A DNA stretch of 64,000 nucleotides from Exiguobacterium sp. s146 (lineage in GTDB: Bacteria > Bacillota > Bacilli > Exiguobacteriales > Exiguobacteriaceae): positions 806,001-870,000 of the forward strand of contig NZ_JACSMA010000001.1 of the NCBI RefSeq assembly GCF_018618415.1, in the 5' to 3' direction. Under the pieces are notes generated by a model. It was not told the origin of the DNA, made no database searches, and saw only the letters and a program-made list of their open reading frames with translations. Each line of letters begins with the position of its first letter. Position 1 is the first letter of the stretch. The position numbers and the translations under genes were made by a program. Shown here in pieces: positions 1 through 7,809 of this stretch.

Positions 1-225
1 GAACACTCGACGCTGCAAGAAGGAGACCGCCACGCGGAAACCGATCAGATGATTAAAGATGTCATCAGCGATTTCAAACAGATTCGCCAAGAGATGCAAG
101 ATGCGATGGAGAATTTTGAAGATGGGGACGAAGCCATCGAAGACACGTTCGTGTCCCATATCGAGCGACTCGAGAAAGAGATTTGGATGATGTCGGCAGC
201 GCTCGGTAAAAAGACGAAGCTGTGA
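1..225 (+). CDS. Dps/ferritin-like protein, 3' part only
   Basis: The window opens inside this gene; 74 C-terminal residues and the TGA stop are visible. The helical segment HAETDQMIKDVISDF and the ending EKEIWMMSAALGKK resemble the last helices of Dps/MrgA mini-ferritins, whose C-terminus typically carries a KxIWMLxA motif. Family members oligomerise, oxidise and store iron, and protect DNA during stress. The ferroxidase residues lie upstream of the window, so the family call rests on the C-terminal helix only. A strong hairpin terminator follows the stop immediately. Confidence 0.7.
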   Translation, partial: EHSTLQEGDRHAETDQMIKDVISDFKQIRQEMQDAMENFEDGDEAIEDTFVSHIERLEKEIWMMSAALGKKTKL

Positions 226-230
226 CGAAA

Positions 231-265
231 AAACAAGCGTGCCGATGACGGCACGCTTGTTTTTT
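231..265. terminator. Bidirectional terminator, dps-like / ampS
   Basis: Perfect 14-bp stem (231-244 with 249-262) and a 4-nt loop, A-run on the left and T-run on the right. It serves the dps-like gene on the plus strand and the convergent aminopeptidase on the minus strand. Confidence 0.9.
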
Positions 266-266
266 G

Positions 267-1379
267 TTATTTCAAGTTCTCTGGGTTGAGTGGCAAGAGC
301 GCGTCGATGACGAAACGCCCATCCTTACGAATCAAGACGTCATCAAACCAAATCTCACCGCCGCCGTAATCGGGGCGTTGGATGTTAACGAGGTCCCAGT
401 GGATCGATGAATCGTTGCCGTTATAGGCGTCGTCATACGCCTGACCCGGTGTGAAGTGGAAGCTGCCGTCGATTTTCTCATCGAACAAGATGTCTTTCAT
501 CGGGTGCTGGATGTACGGGTTGACGCCGATGGCGAACTCGCCGACGAAACGGGCTCCTTCATCCGTATTGAACACTTCATTGATTCGGTCTGTGTCGTTC
601 GCTGTCGCGTCGACAATCTTTCCATCTTTGAACGTCAACGACACGTTCTCGAACGTGAAGCCGTGATACGGTGACGGCGTGTTGTAGGTGATCACACCGT
701 TGATTGAATCTTTGACCGGCGCTGTGAACACTTCACCGTCCGGGATGTTCATTTGGCCAGAACACTTGATGGCCGGGATGTCTTTGATCGAGAACGTGAG
801 GTCCGTCCCTGGTCCTTTGAGCGTGACGCGGTCGGTCTCGTTCATGAGGCTGACGAGCGCATCCATGGCCCGGTCCATCTTCCCGTAATCGAGCGTGCAG
901 ACGTTAAAGTAGAAGTCTTCGAACGCCTCGGTCGATTTACCGGCAAGTTGTGCCATCGACGGCGATGGATAACGGAGCACGACCCATCTCGTTCCTTTGA
1001 CGCGGTCCTCGGTATGCATTTTACCGATGGTGGCCCCGACGAGTTTTTGTTGCTCGGCCGGCACGTCTGACAGTTCGTTGATGTTGTCACCGGCACGAAG
1101 CCCGATGTAAGCGTCCATCGCTTGCATCTGTTTGCGTTCGATATCGGCCATCAGTTCGAGCTGTTCCCGGCTCGCTCCCATGTAGAGCTTGCGCAAGATG
1201 CGACTCTCTTTCAATAAGACGAACGGATGCCCCCCGGCCTCATACGCCTTTTCGACGAGCGCTTCGACGAGTGATTCCTCGACGCCGAAATTTTCAATCA
1301 ATACGCGTTCCCCCGGTTTCAATTTGACTGAATAGTTGATTAATCCATCAGCGAGTTGCGTGATTCTTGGATCTCTCAT
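267..1379 (-). CDS. ampS: M29 family aminopeptidase (AmpS/AmpT-like)
   Basis: A 370-aa cytosolic metallo-aminopeptidase of the M29 (thermophilic aminopeptidase) family, which removes N-terminal residues from peptides using a two-metal centre. Visible family segments are IPDGEVFTAP (about residue 215), GEFAIGVNP (about 280), SFHFTPGQAY (about 310) and SSIHWDLV (about 330); the last gives the conserved H-x-D metal ligands. Length is normal for the family (about 370-410). Start is the ATG at 1379, with an AAAAGGGG ribosome-binding sequence just upstream on the minus strand. Single-gene unit, convergent with the dps-like gene. Confidence 0.88.
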   Translation of the reverse strand: MRDPRITQLADGLINYSVKLKPGERVLIENFGVEESLVEALVEKAYEAGGHPFVLLKESRILRKLYMGASREQLELMADIERKQMQAMDAYIGLRAGDNINELSDVPAEQQKLVGATIGKMHTEDRVKGTRWVVLRYPSPSMAQLAGKSTEAFEDFYFNVCTLDYGKMDRAMDALVSLMNETDRVTLKGPGTDLTFSIKDIPAIKCSGQMNIPDGEVFTAPVKDSINGVITYNTPSPYHGFTFENVSLTFKDGKIVDATANDTDRINEVFNTDEGARFVGEFAIGVNPYIQHPMKDILFDEKIDGSFHFTPGQAYDDAYNGNDSSIHWDLVNIQRPDYGGGEIWFDDVLIRKDGRFVIDALLPLNPENLK

Positions 1380-1507
1380 ACGAACACCCCTTTTTACTTT
1401 TTTAAATTTATTTCTATTTTAGTGTAATCGAAAACATAAAAACGGGTAAAGGAATAATCAGACCGGATGGCGAAAATGGTTGTGACAAATCTTTTGAGTC
1501 ATAATGG

Positions 1508-1516
1508 TGCTATAAT
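1508..1516 (+). promoter_or_regulatory. Extended -10 promoter for ytxGH
   Basis: TGCTATAAT is a perfect extended -10 element, 37 nt before the ytxG start. No convincing -35 at 17 bp spacing. The B. subtilis orthologues are general-stress genes, but I see no clear SigB-type promoter here. Confidence 0.55.
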
Positions 1517-1552
1517 GAAACCACCACAATACCGAATAGGAGGAATGAATGC

Positions 1553-2071
1553 ATGGAAATCACATTAGGAGGCATTGCAGGGCTCGTCGCAGCACTTGCA
1601 TTTGTCGTACTCGTATTTTTCTTGGCACGTGTCTTGTCGAACGTCAATCGGACACTCGGCAGCGTCGCCAATACGACTGAAAACTTAGAACGTCAATTAG
1701 ACGGAATCACAATGGAAGTGACGGCGCTCTTACATAAGACGAACCGTCTCGTAGATAACGTCGAAGAGAAAACAGAATTGCTCGCACCGGTGGCACACGC
1801 CCTTGATGAGCTCGGCACGTCACTGAACGAAGTGACAGAGTCGGTACGAACGGTTTCTTCTTCTGTTCACGTGGCGGCAGACGAGAATAAAGAGCAGATC
1901 GCCCAAGCGGTGCGTTGGGGCTCGGTCGCTGTAGAATTATTTAAGAAAAACAAAACCGAAACCTCTTCAGACGAACGACCATCACGTCGTCGCGGCCGTC
2001 GTGACCGTAAACAAGAACCGACTACGGTCTCACCAGGGTTGATTGCGACAGACGATACAATCAAATCATAA
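1553..2071 (+). CDS. ytxG: DUF948 membrane-anchored protein YtxG
   Basis: A 172-aa protein with one N-terminal transmembrane helix (about residues 5-28), a coiled, amphipathic middle with many leucines and charged residues, and a basic Arg-rich tail near residue 150. This is the DUF948/YtxG architecture. B. subtilis ytxG is a general-stress gene of unknown biochemical role next to ytxH, as here. Start chosen at ATG 1553 because AGGAGG at 1538-1543 has ideal spacing. Probably cotranscribed with ytxH, whose ATG is 23 nt after the stop. Confidence 0.85.
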   Translation: MEITLGGIAGLVAALAFVVLVFFLARVLSNVNRTLGSVANTTENLERQLDGITMEVTALLHKTNRLVDNVEEKTELLAPVAHALDELGTSLNEVTESVRTVSSSVHVAADENKEQIAQAVRWGSVAVELFKKNKTETSSDERPSRRRGRRDRKQEPTTVSPGLIATDDTIKS

Positions 2072-2093
2072 CTATCACAAGGAGGAAGTAACG

Positions 2094-2795
2094 ATGACGT
2101 ACGACAAGAACAAGACATATACGAATGAACAACAATCAAGCGGTGGGTTTTTAGCAGGCGTCGTCCTCGGCGGCGTAATCGGTGCAGCTGTTGCACTCCT
2201 CACATCACCGAAGAGCGGACGTGAAGTACGGACATACCTCGACGAGAAGACGGCGACATCGCGTGAGCGTTTGACCGTCAAATCGAAAGAAGTTCGTGAA
2301 AAAGCAGAACCGGTCGTCGGCGAATGGATCAAAGTAGCGAGCGATAAAGCGGCTCCGGTTTTGAACCTCGTCAAAGACAAGGCTCGTGAAGCGGCTGAAT
2401 TGAAACAACAAGTCGATGAGGACGAGTTGTCAATCGAAGAGGCGATGGAGAAAGCGGATCAACTCGTTGCGGAGGCGGAAGCCGAAGTGAAAGAGCAACT
2501 CGACCGTGCTTCTGAAGAGCAGTCGGATGAAGTGAAAGACTCGAACGAAGCGAAAGCCTCAAATGAGTCAAACGAGTCGTCGAAGTCGGATGCGTCAACA
2601 GACAAACCGAAACAAACGGACAACAAGTCAAAAGCTGCGAAAGCTTCGGCAAACAAACAAAACGAAACGAGCAGCCGTGACCAGTCGGAAGACTACGAGT
2701 CGGATTTCGAAGCGCCAGTGAAAGACTTGCTCGACGACGAGTCGAAACAAGAATTGAACAACTTGAAACACGACCTGAAAAACGGCAACAAATAA
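2094..2795 (+). CDS. ytxH: YtxH domain protein
   Basis: A 233-aa protein. After a short polar N-terminus comes the Gly/Ala-rich hydrophobic segment GGFLAGVVLGGVIGAAVALL followed by the TSPKSGREVR signature of the YtxH family. The rest is a long, charged, low-complexity tail (many Ser, Asp, Glu, Lys, roughly residues 110-233), longer than in most homologues. Start is ATG 2094 behind AAGGAGG (2079-2085), not the in-frame codon at 2043 that would overlap ytxG. Function unknown; B. subtilis YtxH is stress-induced. The ytxJ gene that follows in B. subtilis is absent. Confidence 0.85.
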   Translation: MTYDKNKTYTNEQQSSGGFLAGVVLGGVIGAAVALLTSPKSGREVRTYLDEKTATSRERLTVKSKEVREKAEPVVGEWIKVASDKAAPVLNLVKDKAREAAELKQQVDEDELSIEEAMEKADQLVAEAEAEVKEQLDRASEEQSDEVKDSNEAKASNESNESSKSDASTDKPKQTDNKSKAAKASANKQNETSSRDQSEDYESDFEAPVKDLLDDESKQELNNLKHDLKNGNK

Positions 2796-2803
2796 GTGAT
2801 GAC

Positions 2804-2831
2804 GCGCCCGGACCAGCCGGGCGCTTTTTTT
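2804..2831 (+). terminator. Terminator after ytxH
   Basis: GCGCCCGG/CCGGGCGC stem (2804-2811 with 2817-2824) followed by seven T residues. Confidence 0.9.
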
Positions 2832-2861
2832 GTTGATTTTGTGTCGTCAGCCCATTTTCCT

Positions 2862-2890
2862 ATGACAAAGCGATTAAAGTTCGTTATAAT
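2862..2890 (+). promoter_or_regulatory. SigA-type promoter for aroA
   Basis: ATGACA (2862-2867), 17-bp spacer, TATAAT (2885-2890); one mismatch to the housekeeping consensus. Confidence 0.7.
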
Positions 2891-2931
2891 TAGGAATCTG
2901 GAAAGAACGGCTTAGAAATGAGAGGGTAATT

Positions 2932-4023
2932 ATGAGTCCACAAGATCAGTTGAATCGATTACGTCGCGAGATGGATGAGTTGAATCGTGAAATGCTTGAC
3001 TTGCTCAGCCGCCGTGGCACACTCGCTGTTGAGATTGGAAAAGTTAAACGTCTACAAGGTGTGGAGCGATACGATCCGGTACGTGAGCGTGAGATGCTCG
3101 ACTTCGTCGCTGCGGAAAACCCGGGTCCGTTCGAGACGGCTCGCCTGCAACATCTGTTCAAAGAGATGTTCAAAGCCTCGGCCGAATTGCAGGGCGAAGA
3201 CCGGGACAAGACGTTGCTCGTTTCCCGGAAGCGCCAAGCCGAAGACACGATCGTCACGCTCGATGATGTCACAATCGGCAATGGACGTCCGCAACTGATT
3301 GCGGGACCGTGTGCGGTCGAATCGTTCGAGCAAGTGAACGCCGTCGCCGAAAAACTGGCGTTATCTGGTGTGAAAATCTTGCGGGGCGGGGCATACAAGC
3401 CACGTACCTCACCATACGACTTCCAAGGTCTCGGCTTTGAGGGGTTGAAACTGTTGAAGCAAGCGGCAAATCGTCATGACTTACGGATCATCTCTGAAAT
3501 CATGACACCAGGCGCGGTCGAATCGGCCCTTCCTTACGTGGACATCATCCAAGTCGGTGCGCGCAACATGCAAAACTTTGACTTGTTGAAAGAAGTCGGG
3601 AAGACAGATAAACCGGTACTCTTGAAGCGTGGCTTGTCGGCGACGATTGAAGAGTTCATCTATGCGGCCGAGTACATCATGGCGAGCGGCAACAGCCAAG
3701 TCATCTTGTGCGAACGCGGCATCCGGACGTATGAGCGAGCGACACGCAACACGCTCGATATCACGGCGGTCCCGATTTTGAAGCAAGAGACGCATCTCCC
3801 AGTCATGGTCGACGTCACGCACTCGACAGGACGACGCGATTTGTTACTGCCAGCGGCCAAAGCGGCGCTTGCGGTCGGAGCGGACGGGGTCATGGTGGAA
3901 GTACACCCGAACCCGGCCATCGCCTTATCGGACGCCCAGCAACAACTCGATTTCGACCAGTTCGATCAATTTGTGGACGGGCTAACGGCCCAGTTCCCTC
4001 AACTTGATTTGGTGAAAAAGTAA
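2932..4023 (+). CDS. aroA: Bifunctional chorismate mutase / DAHP synthase
   Basis: A 363-aa fusion of an AroQ-type chorismate mutase (about residues 1-90, starting [20 protein letters not shown]) and a type I-beta (KDPG aldolase-like) DAHP synthase (about 100-360). DAHP synthase condenses phosphoenolpyruvate with erythrose 4-phosphate, the first shikimate step; the mutase domain usually senses chorismate/prephenate for feedback control. Visible DAHPS segments: [44 protein letters not shown] and [12 protein letters not shown]. Length matches B. subtilis AroA (358 aa). Own promoter; sits upstream of ccpA as in Bacillus. The symbol follows B. subtilis usage, not E. coli aroA (EPSP synthase). Confidence 0.95.
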   Translation: MSPQDQLNRLRREMDELNREMLDLLSRRGTLAVEIGKVKRLQGVERYDPVREREMLDFVAAENPGPFETARLQHLFKEMFKASAELQGEDRDKTLLVSRKRQAEDTIVTLDDVTIGNGRPQLIAGPCAVESFEQVNAVAEKLALSGVKILRGGAYKPRTSPYDFQGLGFEGLKLLKQAANRHDLRIISEIMTPGAVESALPYVDIIQVGARNMQNFDLLKEVGKTDKPVLLKRGLSATIEEFIYAAEYIMASGNSQVILCERGIRTYERATRNTLDITAVPILKQETHLPVMVDVTHSTGRRDLLLPAAKAALAVGADGVMVEVHPNPAIALSDAQQQLDFDQFDQFVDGLTAQFPQLDLVKK

Positions 4024-4032
4024 GCTTTCCAA

Positions 4033-4048
4033 TTGGAAACGTTTTATA
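4033..4048 (+). promoter_or_regulatory. Degenerate cre-like site upstream of ccpA
   Basis: TTGGAAACGTTTTATA fits WTGNAARCGNWWWCAW except at two positions. It lies just after the aroA stop. Possible CcpA autoregulation, but weak. Confidence 0.3.
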
Positions 4049-4054
4049 TAGCGT

Positions 4055-4097
4055 GAAGACAGGGTAAAATGATGACAGATACCTGTCTTCCTTTTTT
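4055..4097 (+). terminator. Probable terminator after aroA
   Basis: GAAGACAGG (4055-4063) pairs with CCTGTCTTC (4082-4090), 18-nt loop, then a T-run. Separates aroA from ccpA. Confidence 0.6.
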
Positions 4098-4149
4098 GAC
4101 ACGTTTTTTGAAAATCGTTTGAAAATCATTGCTTGTAGGAGGAGTTTTA

Positions 4150-5163
4150 ATGAATAGTAACAATGTAACAATCTATGATGTCGCACGAGAAGCCGGGGTG
4201 TCGATGGCAACCGTCTCACGCGTCGTCAACGGAAACCCGAACGTCAAACCGACGACCCGCAAGAAAGTTCAAGATGCGATCGACCGTCTCGGCTATCGCC
4301 CGAACGCCGTTGCCCGTGGCCTTGCCAGCAAAAAGACGACGACAGTCGGCGTCATCGTCCCAGATATCTCGAACATCTTCTTCGCAGACCTAGCCCGCGG
4401 AATCGAGGACGTCGCAACGATGTACAAGTACAACATCATCCTTGGGAACTCGGACTCGAACCGTGACAAAGAGATTCATTTGTTTAACACGTTGCTCGGC
4501 AAACAAGTCGACGGCATCATCTTCATGGGTGGTCGTCTACATGAAGACCTCGTCAACGAATTTAAAAAATCACCGGTCCCAATCGTCCTTGCGGCGACAC
4601 TCAACCAAGGATACGACTTGCCAGCAGTCAACATCGATTACGAGCAGGCTGCGTATGATGCGACCGAAATGTTGATTGGCCACGGCCATAAACAGGTCGG
4701 CTTCATCACGGGACCGCTCGAGCAACAAATCAATGGCGAGAAGAAATTCTCTGGTTACCGCCGTGCCCTTGACGATGCTGGACTCCCGTTCCGTGAGAAT
4801 GACGTCGTCCTCGGGAACTACACGTATGCGTCTGGTCTCGAGGCGATGCAGAAGATGCTCGAACGTGACGATTGCCCGAAAGCAATCTTCGCTGGAACCG
4901 ATGAGATGGCACTCGGTGTCATTCACGCGATTCAAGACGCTGGTTTCTCGGTCCCGAACGACTTTGAAGTCGTCGGTCACGATAACACACGTCTCGCCAC
5001 GATGATTCGTCCAAAATTGACGACGGTCGTCCAGCCGATGTATGACATCGGTGCCGTTGCCATGCGTCTCTTGACGAAAATCTTGAATGCGGAAGAAGTG
5101 GAAGAGAAGAACGTCGTCTTGCCACACCGCATCGAACGTCGCGACTCAGTACGTCAAGACTGA
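4150..5163 (+). CDS. ccpA: Catabolite control protein A, LacI family
   Basis: A 337-aa LacI/GalR regulator: N-terminal helix-turn-helix (about residues 5-50, [20 protein letters not shown] and the hinge-helix region NAVARGLA) and a periplasmic-binding-like effector core (about 60-330). CcpA pairs with HPr-Ser46-P to bind cre sites and controls carbon catabolite repression and activation. Start is ATG 4150 behind TAGGAGGAG; upstream in-frame TTG codons lack a proper ribosome-binding site. Position between aroA and the acu genes matches Bacillus ccpA. Several cre-like sites in this window lie beside genes it would be expected to control. Confidence 0.95.
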   Translation: MNSNNVTIYDVAREAGVSMATVSRVVNGNPNVKPTTRKKVQDAIDRLGYRPNAVARGLASKKTTTVGVIVPDISNIFFADLARGIEDVATMYKYNIILGNSDSNRDKEIHLFNTLLGKQVDGIIFMGGRLHEDLVNEFKKSPVPIVLAATLNQGYDLPAVNIDYEQAAYDATEMLIGHGHKQVGFITGPLEQQINGEKKFSGYRRALDDAGLPFRENDVVLGNYTYASGLEAMQKMLERDDCPKAIFAGTDEMALGVIHAIQDAGFSVPNDFEVVGHDNTRLATMIRPKLTTVVQPMYDIGAVAMRLLTKILNAEEVEEKNVVLPHRIERRDSVRQD

Positions 5164-5165
5164 AC

Positions 5166-5215
5166 AAAAATCCCCTTGCCAATCGGAGTCACTCCGCGGA
5201 CGAGGGGATTTTTTT
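5166..5215. terminator. Bidirectional terminator, ccpA / acuC
   Basis: AAAAATCCCCT (5166-5176) pairs with AGGGGATTTTT (5203-5213) around a 26-nt inner region that can itself pair (CGGAGT/ACTCCG). T-runs on both sides serve the convergent genes. Confidence 0.8.
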
Positions 5216-6383
5216 AGACATATATTGATTTGCGGTCGTTCGAGATGAACGGCCAAAACGCCCGTTTCGATACTTCCCAATTCTTTTCCTCGATTTGTTG
5301 CCGTCGAGGGATATGTTGGAACGTGTAGTCGACGTCGTCCCACCGTGTCGGCAAGGCTTGATCAGCCTTGGTCTGCCACTGGTCAATCCATGATGTTGGA
5401 ATGTCACCATTGTAAGGCGCCTCGCGTGTCAGACCCGCCCACACTTGCGACCAGGCCCGCGGCACGGTCCGGTACCAATCATATCCGCCGCCGCCGAGGG
5501 CGACAAGTCTTCCTTCCGTATACTCATCGGCGAGTCGTGATGCGATTTGTGGAATCTGTTCGAACGTCCGGATCGTCGAGGCGAGGTGCGTCAACGGATC
5601 AAAGGCATGAGCGTCAGCCCCGTTCTGCGTCAAGATGATATCTGGCTTGAACCACTCGCACGCTTCCCGGAACACGGTCTCGTAACAGCGCAAGAACGAG
5701 TCGTCTTGAGTGAACGCATCGACCGGGACGTTCCAGCTATAGCCGTACCCATTTCCGTTGCCGCGTTCTGTGACGGCTCCTGTCCCCGGGAACAGGTAGC
5801 GGCCGGTCTCATGGATGGATAACGTCATCACATCGTCATCGTCATAAAACAACCATTGGACGCCGTCTCCGTGGTGGGCGTCGGTATCGACATAGAGGAC
5901 CCGACTACCGTACGCTTTACGGACGTGGGCGATGGCGACCGCCGCGTCGTTATACACGCAAAATCCGGATGCTTTTCGCCGCATCCCGTGATGGAGGCCA
6001 CCCCCGACGTGGAAGGCGCGTTCCAGTTTACCGCTCGCGACCAAATCGAGCGCGTGAACGGTGCCCCCGACGAGCCGGGCTGCCCCTTCATGGATAGTTG
6101 GGAAAATCGGCGTGTCTTCCGTGCCGAGGCCGAACTTGTTTGCTTTCAATGTCGACAGCTCACCTGCCGCCGCCGCTTGGACCGCCTCAATATAATCGGG
6201 GTCGTGGACGAGCGCGAGCGACTCGGCCGAAGCCATGGGAGGGGCGATGCACTCAGAGGCCTGAAGTTTACCTGAGGCGATGAGCAGGGACGTCGTCAGC
6301 TCCAGGCGGACCGGATTGAACGGATGATCCGCATGGAAGCGGTACGAGTTCTCGTTCTCCCCGAATATGTAGGCCGGTCTCAT
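5214..6383 (-). CDS. acuC: AcuC protein deacetylase (class I HDAC family)
   Basis: A 389-aa zinc-dependent lysine deacetylase. Histone-deacetylase signatures are intact: HVGGGLHHGM (tandem His 131-132), FCVYND (about 141-146) and DTDAHHGDG (D166, D168, H170 region with zinc ligands). In B. subtilis AcuC removes the acetyl group that AcuA places on acetyl-CoA synthetase, restoring its activity. The ATG overlaps the acuB stop by 4 nt (ATGA), so the two are translationally coupled. Last gene of the acuABC operon, divergent from acsA. Confidence 0.95.
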   Translation of the reverse strand: MRPAYIFGENENSYRFHADHPFNPVRLELTTSLLIASGKLQASECIAPPMASAESLALVHDPDYIEAVQAAAAGELSTLKANKFGLGTEDTPIFPTIHEGAARLVGGTVHALDLVASGKLERAFHVGGGLHHGMRRKASGFCVYNDAAVAIAHVRKAYGSRVLYVDTDAHHGDGVQWLFYDDDDVMTLSIHETGRYLFPGTGAVTERGNGNGYGYSWNVPVDAFTQDDSFLRCYETVFREACEWFKPDIILTQNGADAHAFDPLTHLASTIRTFEQIPQIASRLADEYTEGRLVALGGGGYDWYRTVPRAWSQVWAGLTREAPYNGDIPTSWIDQWQTKADQALPTRWDDVDYTFQHIPRRQQIEEKNWEVSKRAFWPFISNDRKSIYV

Positions 6384-7012
6384 TGGGACATCTCCGGACC
6401 GAGCACGTCGTAACCTTCGCGTTTCAACCGTTCGATGATGCGAAGCGGATTCATCGTTTGGACGCGAAACGAGATGATGCGCTTATACGGGTCGGGCGTC
6501 GGATGAACGAACACGTTGATGATGTTGACGTTCGTCTTGGCCAGGAGGCGGGTCACTTTTTCGAGCGTTCCGGTCGTGTTCTCGACCAAGAGCTCGATTT
6601 GAGAGCTCGGCTCGAGCGCACCCGTCAATTGGACAAAGTAACGCAATAAGTCGGTCTCGGTCAAGACGCCGACGAGTTTGGCTTGCTCGACGATGGGCAG
6701 ACAGGTCAGGCGGTACTCATAAAACAAGGCGGCCGCGTCTTCGAAGAAGTCGTATGGGTGTGCCGTCGTCACATCTTGACGCATGATACTCGAGACGGGG
6801 TTTTTGAAGTCGGCGCTCTCACTTTCCGGATGGAACACACTCGTGGCCCCGCTCATCTCGAACTGGCCGACGATTCCGACGACTTGTCGGGCCGGGTTGG
6901 TGACGATGAGATGGCGAACTTTATGATCGCGCATGAGCTTGGCCGCATGGGCAATCGTATTGGTCGGTTGAATCGTCACGACATGACGGTTCATCATTTG
7001 TTCAATCAGCAT
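6380..7012 (-). CDS. acuB: AcuB, CBS-pair plus ACT domain protein
   Basis: A 210-aa protein with two CBS motifs (about residues 1-60 and 70-125; the first begins MLIEQMMNRHVVTIQPTNT) and an ACT-like domain (about 135-205, IELLVENTTGTLEKVTRLLAKTN). CBS pairs usually bind adenine nucleotides and ACT domains small ligands, so a regulatory role is likely, but the exact function of AcuB is not established. Middle gene of acuABC, 12 nt after acuA and overlapping acuC by 4 nt. Confidence 0.92.
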   Translation of the reverse strand: MLIEQMMNRHVVTIQPTNTIAHAAKLMRDHKVRHLIVTNPARQVVGIVGQFEMSGATSVFHPESESADFKNPVSSIMRQDVTTAHPYDFFEDAAALFYEYRLTCLPIVEQAKLVGVLTETDLLRYFVQLTGALEPSSQIELLVENTTGTLEKVTRLLAKTNVNIINVFVHPTPDPYKRIISFRVQTMNPLRIIERLKREGYDVLGPEMSQ

Positions 7013-7024
7013 CCAGGTCCCTCC

Positions 7025-7654
7025 TTAGTCATACATGAACCGGCGCCGCAGCCGGAGTGAATCGAAATGGTCGATCGTTTCTTGTCGGACGTTCTTGCCG
7101 ATCCGTGCCATGAGACAGTTGGCCGGGTGCGAGGCGATTTCCGGGTCATCGGTCGGGAAGAAGATGAGTCCGCCGTGGTTCATCATCTTCTCCATCACTT
7201 TCCGATAATCCCAGATGGAGAGTCCGCTCCCTTTCAAATCCCAGTGCCAATAATATTCGGTCGTCAAAATCAAGAAATCGTCCATATGCGGGTCCATCAT
7301 CGACACTTCGAGCAACTGCTTGCCGATCCGTTGGCCGCGGAAACGCGGGCTCACTTCGATGGCGCCGAGCTCGAGGATGTAGGGGTCGTTTCCTTCACTC
7401 CAACGTTCATACGGGTCCGGATATAAATATGTGACATAGCCGATGACGAGGTCATCAACACGGGCCACGATGATACGGCCTTCTTTCAAACCAGCGATTT
7501 CGACGAGTGCCTTATGTTGATCCTCAGGTTCACGAAATGCGGTCAATCCCTCATCGAGCCGATACGTGGCCAACACGTCGCTCTCGATAGGTCCATCGAT
7601 GATTACGGCTCCGAGTGAGGTTTCCCACACCTTTGAATGATATTGTTTTTCCAT
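7025..7654 (-). CDS. acuA: AcuA GNAT acetyltransferase
   Basis: A 209-aa GNAT-fold acetyltransferase. The acetyl-CoA pyrophosphate-binding segment is visible in IEVSPRFRGQRIGKQLLE (about residues 97-114, R-G-Q-R-I-G). B. subtilis AcuA acetylates and inactivates AcsA on a C-terminal lysine; both the target enzyme (acsA, divergent neighbour) and its GK site are present here. First gene of acuABC, start ATG 7654 with a GGTGG ribosome-binding sequence. A cre-like sequence overlaps the presumed -10. Confidence 0.93.
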   Translation of the reverse strand: MEKQYHSKVWETSLGAVIIDGPIESDVLATYRLDEGLTAFREPEDQHKALVEIAGLKEGRIIVARVDDLVIGYVTYLYPDPYERWSEGNDPYILELGAIEVSPRFRGQRIGKQLLEVSMMDPHMDDFLILTTEYYWHWDLKGSGLSIWDYRKVMEKMMNHGGLIFFPTDDPEIASHPANCLMARIGKNVRQETIDHFDSLRLRRRFMYD

Positions 7655-7679
7655 GGAGTCACCACCTTTTCCACCTTCT

Positions 7680-7685
7680 ATTATA
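7680..7685 (-). promoter_or_regulatory. -10 element of the acuABC promoter
   Basis: On the minus strand a perfect TATAAT lies 26-31 nt upstream of the acuA ATG. No good -35 is visible. The cre-like site overlaps it. Confidence 0.5.
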
Positions 7686-7694
7686 GCGCTTTCA
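7681..7694 (-). promoter_or_regulatory. Putative cre site in the acuA-acsA intergenic region
   Basis: Read on the minus strand TGAAAGCGCTATAA matches TGNAARCGNWWWCA at 13 of 14 positions. It covers the acuA -10, the position expected for CcpA repression. acuABC and acsA are catabolite-repressed in B. subtilis. Confidence 0.65.
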
Positions 7695-7735
7695 TTCTGC
7701 TTGTTTCACACTCTTTTGGAGATTTTGGAAATTCA

Positions 7736-7764
7736 TTGATTTGTCATAATATTAACACTATACT
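7736..7764 (+). promoter_or_regulatory. SigA-type promoter for acsA
   Basis: TTGATT (7736-7741), 17-bp spacer, TATACT (7759-7764). A weaker cre-like sequence, TGAAAGTGGTTATA (7764-7777, two mismatches), overlaps the expected transcription start. Confidence 0.65.
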
Positions 7765-7809
7765 GAAAGTGGTTATACCATTCATTACAGGGGAGGCGAA
7801 TCTTTAGCG

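Noticed and set aside
2043-2093. Upstream start for ytxH overlapping ytxG
   Set aside because: No ribosome-binding site; AAGGAGG at 2079-2085 points to ATG 2094.
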